From Pegea sp. RAD2-039 (Eukaryota; Chordata; Thaliacea; Salpida; Salpidae), in NCBI GenBank assembly GCA_034620365.1, contig JAQGEQ010000348.1, forward strand, positions 45,001 to 109,000: DNA of 64,000 bases, given 5' to 3'. The notes beneath the pieces were generated by a model that was given only the letters and a program-made list of their open reading frames with translations, made no database searches and was not told the DNA's origin. Position numbers and translations under genes: made by a program. Below are positions 35,263 through 46,843 of the stretch, in pieces. The stretch's first letter is position 1. Every line of letters starts with the position of its first letter.

Positions 35263-38200
35263 TGTAATTTGTAACAATGTACAATTGTTTTGTACAATAT
35301 TTGTCAAAGTTTATGATTTTAGTTTGTTTTTATTGTTAAGCAAACTAATATTGATTTTTTTTAAATTAGGTTTATTAACAACCAATATCAAAACACAAAA
35401 AACTTAAAGGACCAAATAAGATAATGTTGAAAAAATTATAAATTTTATTATCGATGAAAAGTCATTTTGAATTGTTAAACCTTTCAGTAGAATGATATTA
35501 TTGAAAAGTTGAGATAAGGAATTCATCATTCAGGAAAACTATAAAAAATGAATAAATAGCTGCAATTATGAAAACAGTTTCTTATGATCTAGTTAAAACA
35601 CTTAATCATGATCTTGTATTTAGGAACCAAGTGAATATTTAGTGTTTCAAATGACAAACTTTTGTAATTCAGATTTAAAACATTTAAAGAAAAAAGTCAC
35701 AGTTTAGAAATGACAATGTTGGCAACATTATAACGGTTCAACTTCTTTTTAAGCAACAGGATTGACTCCGAGTTGGTAACTGGTTTGATGTACTAATTGT
35801 GCGGTATGAGTTTTACTAAATTACTAGTTATTGAATTACACCAATAAACATTTCTACAATCTTTCAACAATTTCACCAAAAAAAATGTAGAATTTTTTTT
35901 ACTCTCAAGCTAGTTAAAAACGTAATCTAATGTTAATTTAGTTTGTTAAAATGCAGTAAACTATAGGAATATACTTTAGTAAAAAAAATTAATGAAATTG
36001 ATATTTATGAAAATTAAGCATTTAAAATCAATCTGTTGTGTCAGTTTAAAAACCTGAGTTTTCTAGATCTTTGATATCAACAAATAGAGAAATTTCTGAT
36101 GGGTTTGAAAACATTATAATTTAAAATAAAATTTCTAAGCTGCTTTCCACATTTAAGCCACAAAAATGTTAATATCAATAAAAAAATACAAGTAGCTTCG
36201 GAATAGGACATTTAAACTGACGACAAAATTGAAAGTTTAAACTGCCCACGTCAACATTATTAGTATTTTATTATTTGTTGAAATTTATTCAACTCCAAAA
36301 TGTTGTTTATTCCTTGAAATATTATATCTGATAAAAAGTAAATGTTCACTGCTTTAAAAAGTATTTGTAAAGTTGTTTCAGTATAAAGTTTGTGGCGTAG
36401 AGAATAAATTTAAATTACAAACATATGGCAATATGCACGGCATTTTTTATTAATGAAAAAAAATCAAAACAAATTAGTTTTGTTTTTGGTTTGACGCAAA
36501 AAAATTTTAGTCAAGAAGTATTTAAGAGGCTTCATTAGTTTAAAAAAATAGACCTATTGGAAGCACTTTGACCTAGCCTATTTATTATGAAAAATAACTT
36601 TTTTTATGGACTTTAACTGAATTATTAAATACAATAAATAAATTTAATTAATTTAGATTAACGCACAATTTAATCTAGTAATTTATAGAACTTTTGCTAC
36701 AATCTCTTCAATTGCATGTATTTTGTTTTTAATAGTTTTGAATAATCTGAAATACGATATTTATATATTATATATAAACAGAATATTTCAGATTGAATTG
36801 GCTACATTTCTAAAATTTAATAAATGTTTAAAAATTTGTATTTCATTTTAGATTAATCATTTTTATATTTGCAAAAACACTTCTTACAAAATATACAATT
36901 TTTTATTTATACAAAAAGTCGATACTAAAATTTTACAGTAAATTTATTCAACTTTTATTTTAAATAAAAGTTATATCTAATATTCAAATTAAACAAAAAT
37001 AAAATTTATCTTGTGTTTAGTTTCAAATGCAAATCATAAATAGAACTGAATTTAATAAAGAAAAATGCTATATAACTAAAGTGATCAATGCAAATAAAAT
37101 GTTTATGACTTAAATGTCAACGTTCCAACAAAAACAATTGATTCGTTTGCTCCAAATGTATTCAGGAATGATAGAACTTCTCCTTTTATTATTAAGTTTC
37201 AAACACTTTTATAAAGTTACAATTTTGAAGGTTAACATCTTGTAGTAGTGTGATAAGTAGTATTTAGTGATTTTTATATTTAAAACTACAAATAAAAGGT
37301 TTTAGTTATATAGTGACAAAAGAAACATTCCATATAAATAATGTTACAAGAATAATTTAATCGATTCTAATATTTGAAAAGTGATTACGCATTTTTTAAA
37401 AGGGTACACATTAAATGTTAATACAAACAAAACAATAGCCATTCTTGGGTAATGATTTCTAACAAAGTTGTTTAAAATATGTTTTTGCTCGTTGAACATC
37501 ATAAAAAAGTTATTATTAAATCTTAATTCTTGAAATACAAAAAAATCAAAAAATGTTTGTAGTTTGAAAGATTTGACTAAAAGAAATTAGAGATTGATTC
37601 CAAATTAACTAAATTAAATGTATAAAATTTTTTTTTAGCAACCTTATTTTGTGTTTTGAAATTAATATTAAATAACAAACAAAAAGGTACACAGGAGTTA
37701 TTTGCTTTCTTCTTGTTATTAGAAATTTCAAATAATTTGATGTTGCAGTATTTTATAAGATTAAAAAACAGCAGTTACATTTTTTGTATTTTTTCGTGTG
37801 ATCTTATACTTATATTGTATTAAAACAAAACAGTACTAAAAAACAAAAGCAAATGATTTTTGAATTTTTCCTTTGATGATGCTTGTTATTTTAATTATTT
37901 GTTTTAAATTAATGTTAAGAACAAACACAATATTTATTTATAAATTATAAAAATGAAATACCTAAATAAATAAAAAATTAAGCTTCAAATTTTCTTCTTG
38001 TATGACTACAAAAAAATAAACAAAATATTCAAGTAAAATTTGTACTTAATTGTTTTATTTTCATAATAAATTCTAAATTTGTTTAAAATAGTTATTTTTT
38101 TGCAACTTAATTGATTATTTAGCTATCAGAAAATTCCAACTGAATTCACAAATAATAGCATTCATACAAATAATAAAGTATTATAATCATTATTATCAGC

Positions 38201-38504
38201 AAACTTATCGGAAAATGGAAAAAAAATTTTAACCATTATTATTATTTTAACTCTTGTAAAAATCTCAAATTTCATCAGAAATACGTTTTTTTTTTGAAAA
38301 TTGAAAAAATATTTTTTCAATTATAAAACACTTTTTTAATGCTTTTCACACAAATATTAAACTATAAACATGTTTATGATATCTTAATAGAAGATTATTT
38401 CTTCTTTGACATTAGATGTTTACATTATATGTTTATGTAATAAATTTGAAAAAAAATAAAAATTTTATTAAACCTTTTTACTTTATTTAAACTGCTTTTG
38501 ATAA
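35263..38504. other. No gene seen
   Basis: Over 3 kb of AT-rich sequence with no supportable exon. Near 36,280-36,390 there is a weak copy of the dispersed repeat (TTGTTGAAATTTATTCAAC, then AAAGTTTGTGG). Around 37,110 is a short piece similar to a segment of the arm-derived modules at 40,555. Confidence 0.5.
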
Positions 38505-41500
38505 ATGATCTTGCTTCAAAAACAGATCTGCTATTGGCAGATTACCTATGAAGGCCAACTACAAATACTCAAAAGAAATGATTTCAAATCTTCTCAATCT
38601 TATTTTTAGCCAAATTTGTTATGGATTACTATAAGTCTAATTCATAAAGATGACTTTACCAGCCTCTTGTAGATGAACATGTCTTTTTGATTTATACATG
38701 AAATCGTTTATATCGTGTCAGCCTTACTGAGAACCAAATCAAGAATCTTGGATTAAATATTAAATTAAGAGGGTTTACTAATATCCCTACTAACATCTAT
38801 AAGTGAAGAATAATTTATATCATTGATATATAGTAGCGTTAGCTTATCAATACGAACTTCATACATTCATCAAAAGTAAAATGACGACAATTACACAACA
38901 AACCATTAGATTTATAAAAAATAAGTATGTTAGTTATGATTTATTTAAACCAGCGTCGTTTAAAAGTGATAAGCAAAAGTAAAATGACGACAATTACACA
39001 ACAAACCTTTAGATATATGAAAATAAGTATGTTAATTACGATTTAGTCTTACCAGTATCGCTGAACAATTATAAGCAACTGAATAATGAAGCCCATAAAC
39101 TCGTTTAACATAAATTCCTGTTATTATACATTGCAAATGGTTTATAGTTTATTAGTTTAAATACTGTCTTGTATAATAAAATATGATATTATGTAAATTA
39201 GTTATTTCTTTAGATAAAGATAATGACATCAACATAATAAAAGCACAAAATTTTAGAATTTTCAAATGATTCAATGAAAATTCTTATTTACTTTCGATAG
39301 TGTCTGTTAGAATTTAAAAAAATATAAATGAAAAATTGTAGAAAAGTCTTAGGACATTGTTACATACTATCAATTTGAAGATAAGTTTTAGGATTAAACG
39401 CAACTGACAAAAGTAGTTTTTTACTTTTCGTATTATTTTTGCTGTTTAATGAATTAATAAATTGTTAAAATCAAGTTTTGAAATTATTTCATTATCATTA
39501 TATTATTCATTTTTCTAATTTGTACTAAAGCAGTTGAAATTTTTTTTTTTTTTGGTATAGACGAAAACAAATTAAGATTAGTTTATTTGAGCTCATAAAA
39601 ATGATTTTTACAAAGTGAATTTTTATCTTAGTTATTGCTATTTTTATAAGTATTAGCAAATTGTTTTCTGCAGTAATTATTTATTATTATTATTTATTAC
39701 TATTGATTATGGTAGCGTTAAGTGAAAACAAATAAGATTACGTACTTCTTTAAAGTAGTATGACGACTTCAACACAACGAAAACAGAACCAATGTGGAAA
39801 TATGTAAATGAATCATTCTACATATTTCTTTACTGAAGACAGTGTCATTCAGAGTTTAATGAACAAACAAATGACACAACACATGAAAGAAAAGAACAAG
39901 CTCACAGTACTCTTTTATATCATTGAATAGAATAATTATTTTTTGTTAAATGCAACTGACAGTATCAGTCTTCAAATTTCTCATTAATTCACAACCTTAT
40001 AATCAAGGACTGATAACATCGTAATAAATTAGGTGCTTTATATAACAACGTGTTTGCCTCGTGTTTGTTAGCTCATTTAGAATAATTGTTCATACTTTTA
40101 ACGCAAATGGTAAATTATAATAATGTTTAAAACCTTGTTCACTCCAACTTGATGCTTTGAAACCGCCGAAAGGCATTTAAAATTTGTAGAACATTTTTCA
40201 ACAAGCTGTTTACATTTGCAAAAAATTGTTATGAAAACCAACTGTTACCTTAGAGCAGTTGGAATACTTTCCAAATTTTTTTTGAATTGTATTTATTATT
40301 ATCACTAGATTTATTAATCTTATTTGAATAAAAACGTTTTGAAAATTTTCAAATCTTGTGTAAACAAAAACATTAATATTAATAAAAAAATTTATTTAAA
40401 CTCAAAGTAATTCTAATAAACAGATTAACAATTTCCAATGCTTGAATGAAAAACTAAAATAAACTGAGCTATAATTGAAAATGAAATTATTACAGAAAAA
40501 ATAATACATTATTTAAAATTTGTAATGTGACTAAATAATTTATGATTGAAATGTCGACGTTCAAACAAAAAGAATTTAATTTAATTTTAACAACACTTTT
40601 ATAAAAAGCTTTTTATATTATAAAAGTTACAATGGTAGCGTTAAGTGAAAACAAATAAGATTATGTACTACTTTAAAGTAGCATGATAACATCAACACAA
40701 CGAAAACTGAAAAAATGTGAAAATATATAAATGAATCATTTTACATATTTGTGTACTGCCGACAGTGTCATTTAAAGTTTAATTAACAAAACCACAAAAA
40801 TTTTGAAATAAGAAATTTATTTATATAAATATATTTTATATATTATAACTTATTTGGTTACTAAGTACAGAAACCATTAGACTTAATACAATGATTAGTT
40901 AAATTTGAAGAACGACTTTACAGTGCTTGTTATTTAATAAAAGAGAACTTTTTGAATGAATTTGAAATTATCCATACAGAAGAAAATAATTTTTAATAAA
41001 TGAAACATTTGGTAGTATTTATATTTAAAGTATTTTTATTCCAAAACTTAAATCAGTTTTGTAAATAACAAGATTACAAAAAATTTATTATGGTATAAAC
41101 GAAAACAAATTAAGGTTAGTTTATTTCACCTCATAAAAATGATTTTTACATACAGATAAAAAAGAATTTTTATCTTAGTTAGGGCTATTTTTATAAGTTT
41201 TAGCAAACTGTTTTCTGCAGTAATTATTTATTATTATTATTATTTATTATTATTATTGAATGTAGTAGCGTTAAGTGAAAACAAATAAGATTATGTACTT
41301 CTTTAAAGTAGTATGACATCAAAACAACAAAAAAATAAAAAAAATGTGAAAATATATAAATGAATCATTCTACAATTTTCTTTACTGAAGACAGTGTCAT
41401 TTAGAGTTTAATTATCAAAGAATGACACCACATATGAAAGAAAAGAACAAGCTCATCGCATAGTTTTATATCATTAAATAGAATAAATCTTTTTGTTAAA

Positions 41501-42150
41501 TGCAACCGACAGTATCAGTTTTCAAATTTCTCAGTAATTCACATCCTTATAATCAGAGACTGATAACATCGTAAACATTAGGTTCTTTATATAACAACGT
41601 GTTTGCCTTGTATTTGTGAGCTTATTTAAAATAATTGTTCATGACTTTCACGCAAATGTTAAATTGTAAATATGTGTAAAATCATTTTCACTTCAACTTG
41701 ATCCTTTAAAAGTAAATATATTGTTTCAGGGAATTATGTTTTAGTGTTTCTTGCGTTTTATCTTATTTTAGCCTTAGCTGATCAATACTAGCTTCAGACA
41801 TTCATCAAAGGTAAAATGACGACAATTACACAACAAACCATTAGATTTATGAAAAAGAAGTATATTAGTTATGATTTATTTATACCAGCGTCGCTTAAAA
41901 TTGATAAAAACCTGAATAATGAAGCCAATACACTCAGATAACATAAATTCTTGTTATTAAGCGTTTCAAATGATTTGTAGCTCATTAGTGTAATTACTAT
42001 TTTGTATAAAATATTACGATATTATTTAAATTAATTATTTTTCTATAGAAAGATATTGACATAAACATAATAAAAACACAAACGTTTAGAATTTGCAAAT
42101 GAATAAAAAAATATACTTGTTTACTTTCTATAGTTTCTTTTAGAATTAAA
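38505..42150 (+). repeat. Extra partial copies of arm termini in the spacer
   Basis: 38,505-38,775 is inverted relative to 55,500-55,245. 38,775-39,680 repeats the outer end of arm 1 (17,990-18,830). 39,710-40,450 repeats arm modules M2 and M1 (compare 19,340-19,650 and 20,250-20,470). Two further M2 copies start at 40,632 and 41,266. 41,770-42,150 repeats 18,070-18,460 again. ATT/TTA microsatellite runs lie at 39,681-39,710 and 41,224-41,258. No long reading frame is present. This resembles an array of truncated element ends. Confidence 0.75.
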
Positions 42151-43950
42151 AAAAATCTGATTAAAATTAGCTAATAATGTCTTTTATTGTATTATAAGAC
42201 CTTTAAATATATGAACAAATTGTTTTCAGATTATTTTCTTAACTAAGCTTACTGTTTGAAAAAAAAAACTAAAAAACTATTAAGCAAGTCTACAACATTC
42301 TTATCTATTGTCCTATCTAAACATGAAGAAAATTTGTTGTTAAAAAATAATTAAACAATTTTCCAAATCATTGAACTTGAAAACATTGTTTTGATTGCTT
42401 CAATATTGCATGTTCTCATAAGGAATAAATTTAAGTGATTGTAAAATGTAATTGCATAATTCTATTTATTTTCTAACCACAAGACGTCGCTACTATATTT
42501 TTATTTTCAAACTTAATAAAATTATGATTTTTGTATTCTTAGATCTGTTAAATAAATAGGCCAGCTGATAGACTTTGAACCTGAAAGACTCTGTTTTTTA
42601 AAATTTGTAAAAGTTTTTATTCAAACTCATACAACTAGCTTCATAAAAAAAGTAATTTTTTTATGTTTAGTTTTAAAGAATTACTTGAAAATTATTAATT
42701 AAAACATATTTTGCACCTAGAAGTAAGATATAATCTTCTATAAGATTGATGTCACAGAATTAAAAAAATGTCTCACAGTTTTTAGAAAATGAAACTAATA
42801 GAGAAAAATAAAAGTTAAAAAATACTTTCTTCCTGACAAATACTAGATCGAAAGAATTTCATAAAACAGGGAACTAATTGTTGGAATTTGTCACTACTTT
42901 CCTCTGCTAGTGAACCTCCGCAGTAACATTTGTTAATTTGGAAATCGACAATCTGTCGATTAACTTTATCAAAAAATTGACGTTCAGCAAATATATTATT
43001 TTCAACTGTTGTCATTAATGTTAACATCTGAAAATATATTCAGTAACACAACGTATTTAATAAATAAAATGTATCATATTTTCTTGTTCTAAACGGTGGT
43101 TTCTTTTCCAAATAAACTGAAGAGGAGAGAAGAGAAACTAGCTTCAAAAAAAGAGAGAAATTTGAACTGCTTTTTATCTTGCATTTCACTGTGTGTTGTT
43201 CGATTAGTTTCTTTGCGTCTCACTTTCTCTTACTTTATTTTTAGTATTATCACTCATAGCAAATCCTATATCACCGTTTTCGGCCGAGCTTTTACAATGA
43301 AAACTTACCATTTGTAATTTTGTAATAAATTTATTATTTCAATTAGTTGTTTTATAAAATTTGTTATTTCTAGTCTTCTATAAACTTTTTGTAAAAAATA
43401 AATTAATGTTTATTTTGCATTAAATTAAAATATATTTTTTAAAACGAATAGAAACTAAATTTAATGATTTGTTTTTACAATACTTCACTACGTTTCGATT
43501 AAAATTATTCAGAATTCAAAAATATATTCAAAGCATCTCTCGACCTTGTCTTTTGAAAATTTTTTGAAAATTATAATCTAAAAAGAAACAAGCACTAAAA
43601 AGCAAAAAAACAATAATAATTTAAAATTTTTGTCAAAGGAAAACATTTTTAACAATTCTAAACAAACCAACCTTATAAAGGAGAATGTAATTATTAAAAT
43701 TGACCTCTGTTTTGACAAATACTAGATCAAAAGAGATGATAGTCAAAGAATTTTTAAGGAACATTTGACATATTAGTTCTTGAAAACGCGCAAGATTTTG
43801 AAATAAACAATTTGTAGATATATATTGATTAACAAAATTAAATTAAAAGTAGAAATAATTAACTTTATTTTATTTTTTGATTAATGCCATCGAAGAAAGT
43901 ATCATCTTTGATTTGTTAATTTCTAATATTGGTTATTAGTGATAATTTTA
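42150..43950 (+). repeat. Repeat family C, copy 3
   Basis: 42,464-43,945 matches 1-1,481 base for base apart from scattered changes. The left ~300 bp match the tandem unit at 32,640-32,960. It is the most complete copy inside the window. Its minus strand keeps both a consensus-like donor (ATG/GTAAGT near 43,307) and a TTTTCAG acceptor before the candidate exon. Confidence 0.85.
42826..43027 (-). CDS. Candidate exon in family C, copy 3
   Basis: A 202-nt open segment preceded by the acceptor TTTTCAG and followed by a GTATTT donor. Readable parts include FAERQFFDKVNRQIVD, a Cys/Gly-rich KCYCGGSL, EESSDKFQQL and RSSICQEES. A donor-like ATG/GTAAGT lies ~280 bp upstream on the same strand, so an intron with the exon following it is possible. 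The family is unrecognised. This is the least damaged of three copies. Confidence 0.35.
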
Positions 43951-44282
43951 TTTGAATTGTCTTATTTTCTTTTGTCATTTCATGTTATTTAAACTTTTTT
44001 CTATCAAATATATTTCGAAAGCTAGTAATAAAAATTATTCAATAATGACATCAACGAAACAGGGGGACTAATGCGACGTTATAAAGCTGAATAAAATAAA
44101 GAAGAAGATAATGCAAAAATGTAGGAATAGTGACAATGATGATGCTGATCACAAAAGATACCTTACAGCTAAAGATCACTTTTTTAATTGTAGAAAGAAT
44201 AATGAACAATCGATTGGAGACATAATCTACTCTTCATCAATCCTCAACTTGTACAATAAATGATGAAATAATTTTGATGTGA

Positions 44283-44751
44283 TGACGTCACACACTTACT
44301 TGTTGGATGTTGCTATGAGAAAGGAAAAGAAGAAGATCATGAAAAGATCAAAATATTGAGAAAAGACATTGACGTGTGATGATGACGTCACAAGATGATG
44401 ATGACTTCATTTTAATATTTTGTCAAAATCTATGAGTAAAAAGGTGTTTGCGATTTGAGACGTCACCAAACCACTGGTAACGTCATCATCAATATTCAAC
44501 CACAAACTCACAAACTGATCATGACGTCATCAGCATCATGTACTCAACCCACTCTGAAAGTAATGATGACGTCACTAAATTTGGTTTTTACTATGAAGTC
44601 ACCTGATCTTTGTTTTCTGAGAAAATCATTTGTGGAAATGAAGTCCTTTGATTTCTTGATATGGTTGCTTGTAGTGACGTCATCAACTCTTGAACTGGCG
44701 AGTTCGTTGTTGCTTTCAACATTGTTTAACTACATGATGCTGATGACGTCA
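44283..44751. promoter_or_regulatory. Cluster of six TGACGTCA palindromes
   Basis: Perfect CRE-type octamers start at 44,283, 44,383, 44,522, 44,567, 44,675 and 44,744. Decayed versions (GACGTCACC, TAACGTCATC) lie between them. The last four belong to the palindrome centre; the first two lie outside it, in sequence not obviously homologous to the left cluster. So the octamers are enriched beyond what simple duplication explains. Confidence 0.55.
44460..44673. other. Palindrome centre: left-arm stub plus loop
   Basis: 44,460-44,575 matches the inner end of arm 1 (27,770-27,907) in direct orientation but with roughly one change in five bases and a deletion. 44,576-44,673 matches the loop 27,908-28,003. 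Arm 2 follows at once. The stub and the start of arm 2 are therefore inverted copies of each other, forming a local palindrome with a ~98-bp loop. Open frames here (for example plus strand 44,455-44,754) are by-products of the CRE-rich repeats. Confidence 0.7.
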
Positions 44752-44774
44752 TGATAAGTTTGTGAGTTGGACGT

Positions 44775-45035
44775 TTATGATTTTATATTGATGATGACGC
44801 AACCAGTGGTTTTGTGACAACACCAAATTACAAACAATTTAATGGTCAAAGCAGGAAAGTTGATATGAAAGCAGGAGAGATATTTAGAGTATTCTATTAC
44901 CGGATCTTCACCAGAGAAAATTTTATTGCAGGATTGGCAACTGCCATTGCAATCTTGCTTTGATGAAGTTTGTTTGTCAGAATTTTTCTTTATGTTCGAT
45001 CGTAAGTTCTTGGTAGTTTTATGTGTATCCACCAT
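44775..45035 (-). CDS. PHD-like zinc-finger ORF, arm 2 copy
   Basis: An 86-residue ORF, same length as the arm 1 copy. It differs at P4T, Q13R and several Ile/Leu/Val exchanges (10 base changes, 4 synonymous). It has the same Cys cluster near residues 30-37 and the same Tyr/Tyr/Phe replacements of expected PHD zinc ligands, so those changes predate the duplication. Both copies remain open, which is compatible with function or simply with recent gene conversion. No neighbouring exon can be assigned with confidence. Confidence 0.45.
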   Translation of the reverse strand: MVDTHKTTKNLRSNIKKNSDKQTSSKQDCNGSCQSCNKIFSGEDPVIEYSKYLSCFHINFPALTIKLFVIWCCHKTTGCVIINIKS

Positions 45036-45879
45036 AGTTTTATAGAAGATTTTTACTTTCACCAACCACAATATATAATAGATATATAATACACAAATCA
45101 CTTCCTAGAAATAACTTTATCTCAACGTATAAGTACTTAATCAAATAAAATATTGTTATGTTACATCATCTGATCATCTGATGCAAAAACGCATTCTGAA
45201 ATGACACAAGTAGTAACATAGATAAATTTTTCCACAGAATTTGGTTAATTGTTAATTATCTGTTAAACTTAAGCAGATTAAAAAGATCTGCAGAATTTCA
45301 TGAAAGCACCATAAAAAATTATAAAACTTTTGAAAAAGTAAGAATTTATTATCTTAGAGATTGAAAAAAAATACTGAAGTAAAAATGACAGATTCAAAAG
45401 CTTACAACAGGAATAAAATATATTACAAGTTTAGTTGAAAAATTACAATTAAAGTAAAAAATAAATTTTTATGTTTTTTCAAATTGTTATTAAATAATAC
45501 ATAATTTCATTTTTTTTAGTTTTCAAACATTATTAAATATAAAGAAGTATATAAGTAAGCAGAAACTATCATAAGATAAAAGTTTAAACAGATAATTTTA
45601 GTTACTAAAATGATAAACGTTTACGTTTTAATGCTAACGAACGCCTGATATTCTTTAAGATCCCGAAAATATTTGTCTTAATCCTTTTTACAGCTTTTCC
45701 AGCCAATGATTTTTTGAAAAGCAACAACAAACTGATGACATCTTTCGATGACATAATTCTTTCTTTCGGTCTCGTTTATGTTTCCTACTTTATTAGGTAT
45801 TACATTACAAATTTTTGCAATCTTTTAAACTAAGCTTTTTATTTCTTTTGTAATAACCTTCTTTAAATATTCCTAATTA

Positions 45880-46125
45880 TCGTCTGTATGAGTTCTTTCA
45901 TGAGAAATAAGACTGAAATTTAAAGTAAAAATTTTCCACAAACATTTGAACAGTTAGTTGTCTTTAAGTGTTCTTTCATGAGTTAAAAGTTAAAGTTTAA
46001 AATTTTTCATAATTAAATTATTAGTGAATATTCTTCCACATAGTAAATTTATATGTCTTCTCACCAGTATGAATTCTTTCAAATAGACTAAACTTTCCCC
46101 AAATAAAACAATCATTTGTTTTCGA
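45880..46125 (-). pseudogene. C2H2 zinc-finger remnants, arm 2
   Basis: Readable pieces across frames include [19 protein letters not shown]-like and LISHERTHTDDN-like sequence, representing parts of about three fingers. The same loss of a TG dinucleotide as in arm 1 breaks the finger after the TGEK linker, so the damage predates the arms' separation. Additional frameshifts and stops are present. Confidence 0.7.
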
Positions 46126-46843
46126 AACGAGATATTTTTATTCTAATCTAACTAGTTTTGTCAAATATTGGTGACAGCTATAACAGATAATTTTGTTTAT
46201 AACAATGTAATTGTTGATATGTTAAAAAGTGTGTTTGTAATTTAACAAAAAAAATTAAACATTATTTTATTTTAAACCTAAGAGCAATTCTTATAAAAAT
46301 GAGAATTTTCAAGAATATAAGACTTACTTTATCAAAATATATAGAATAAAGTTAAAAATCAAAGTTTTCTGAAAAAGAGTTGTTTAATAGACTTCTTAAA
46401 AATTGATTTTTACTCATTATAAGTAGTTGTATGACAGTTTGGTTATGATTGCTTATATTTCAAAATTTTAATATCATAAATAGCTTTTCAAAGTTTTCTT
46501 TTTATAATTAATTGGTTTTACATTGAAATCCAAAACATACTTTGATGGAAAAAAATAATTATAGACAATTTACTATAGAAATGCTTTTGTGTTAGATAGA
46601 TCAACGCATAGATCATCTAAGTGATCATTCAAAGTTTACAAAGATTTATTTCTGAAACAAAAATGACAAAAACAACTCAAACTATAGAAAAATATGAAAA
46701 AATTCTTAAATACATTTATATATGAACTTTTATTTTCTAATCTTCTCATATTATAAAAAAAAAATCTTATAAAAACTTTCTTAAAATAAAATCTTTACAA
46801 TTAAAAATCAAAACAAATAATTTTCTATAAGATAAATTATAAC

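Noticed and set aside
43096..43317. Plus-strand open frame in family C, also present at 35,033-35,242
   Set aside because: It has no convincing start codon, is frameshifted between copies, and runs opposite to the better-supported minus-strand exon and splice signals.
44455..44754. 99-codon open frame over the CRE cluster
   Set aside because: It starts at a non-ATG codon and is produced by TGACGTCATCATC-type repeats in the palindrome centre; the matching region beside arm 1 is not open in the same frame.
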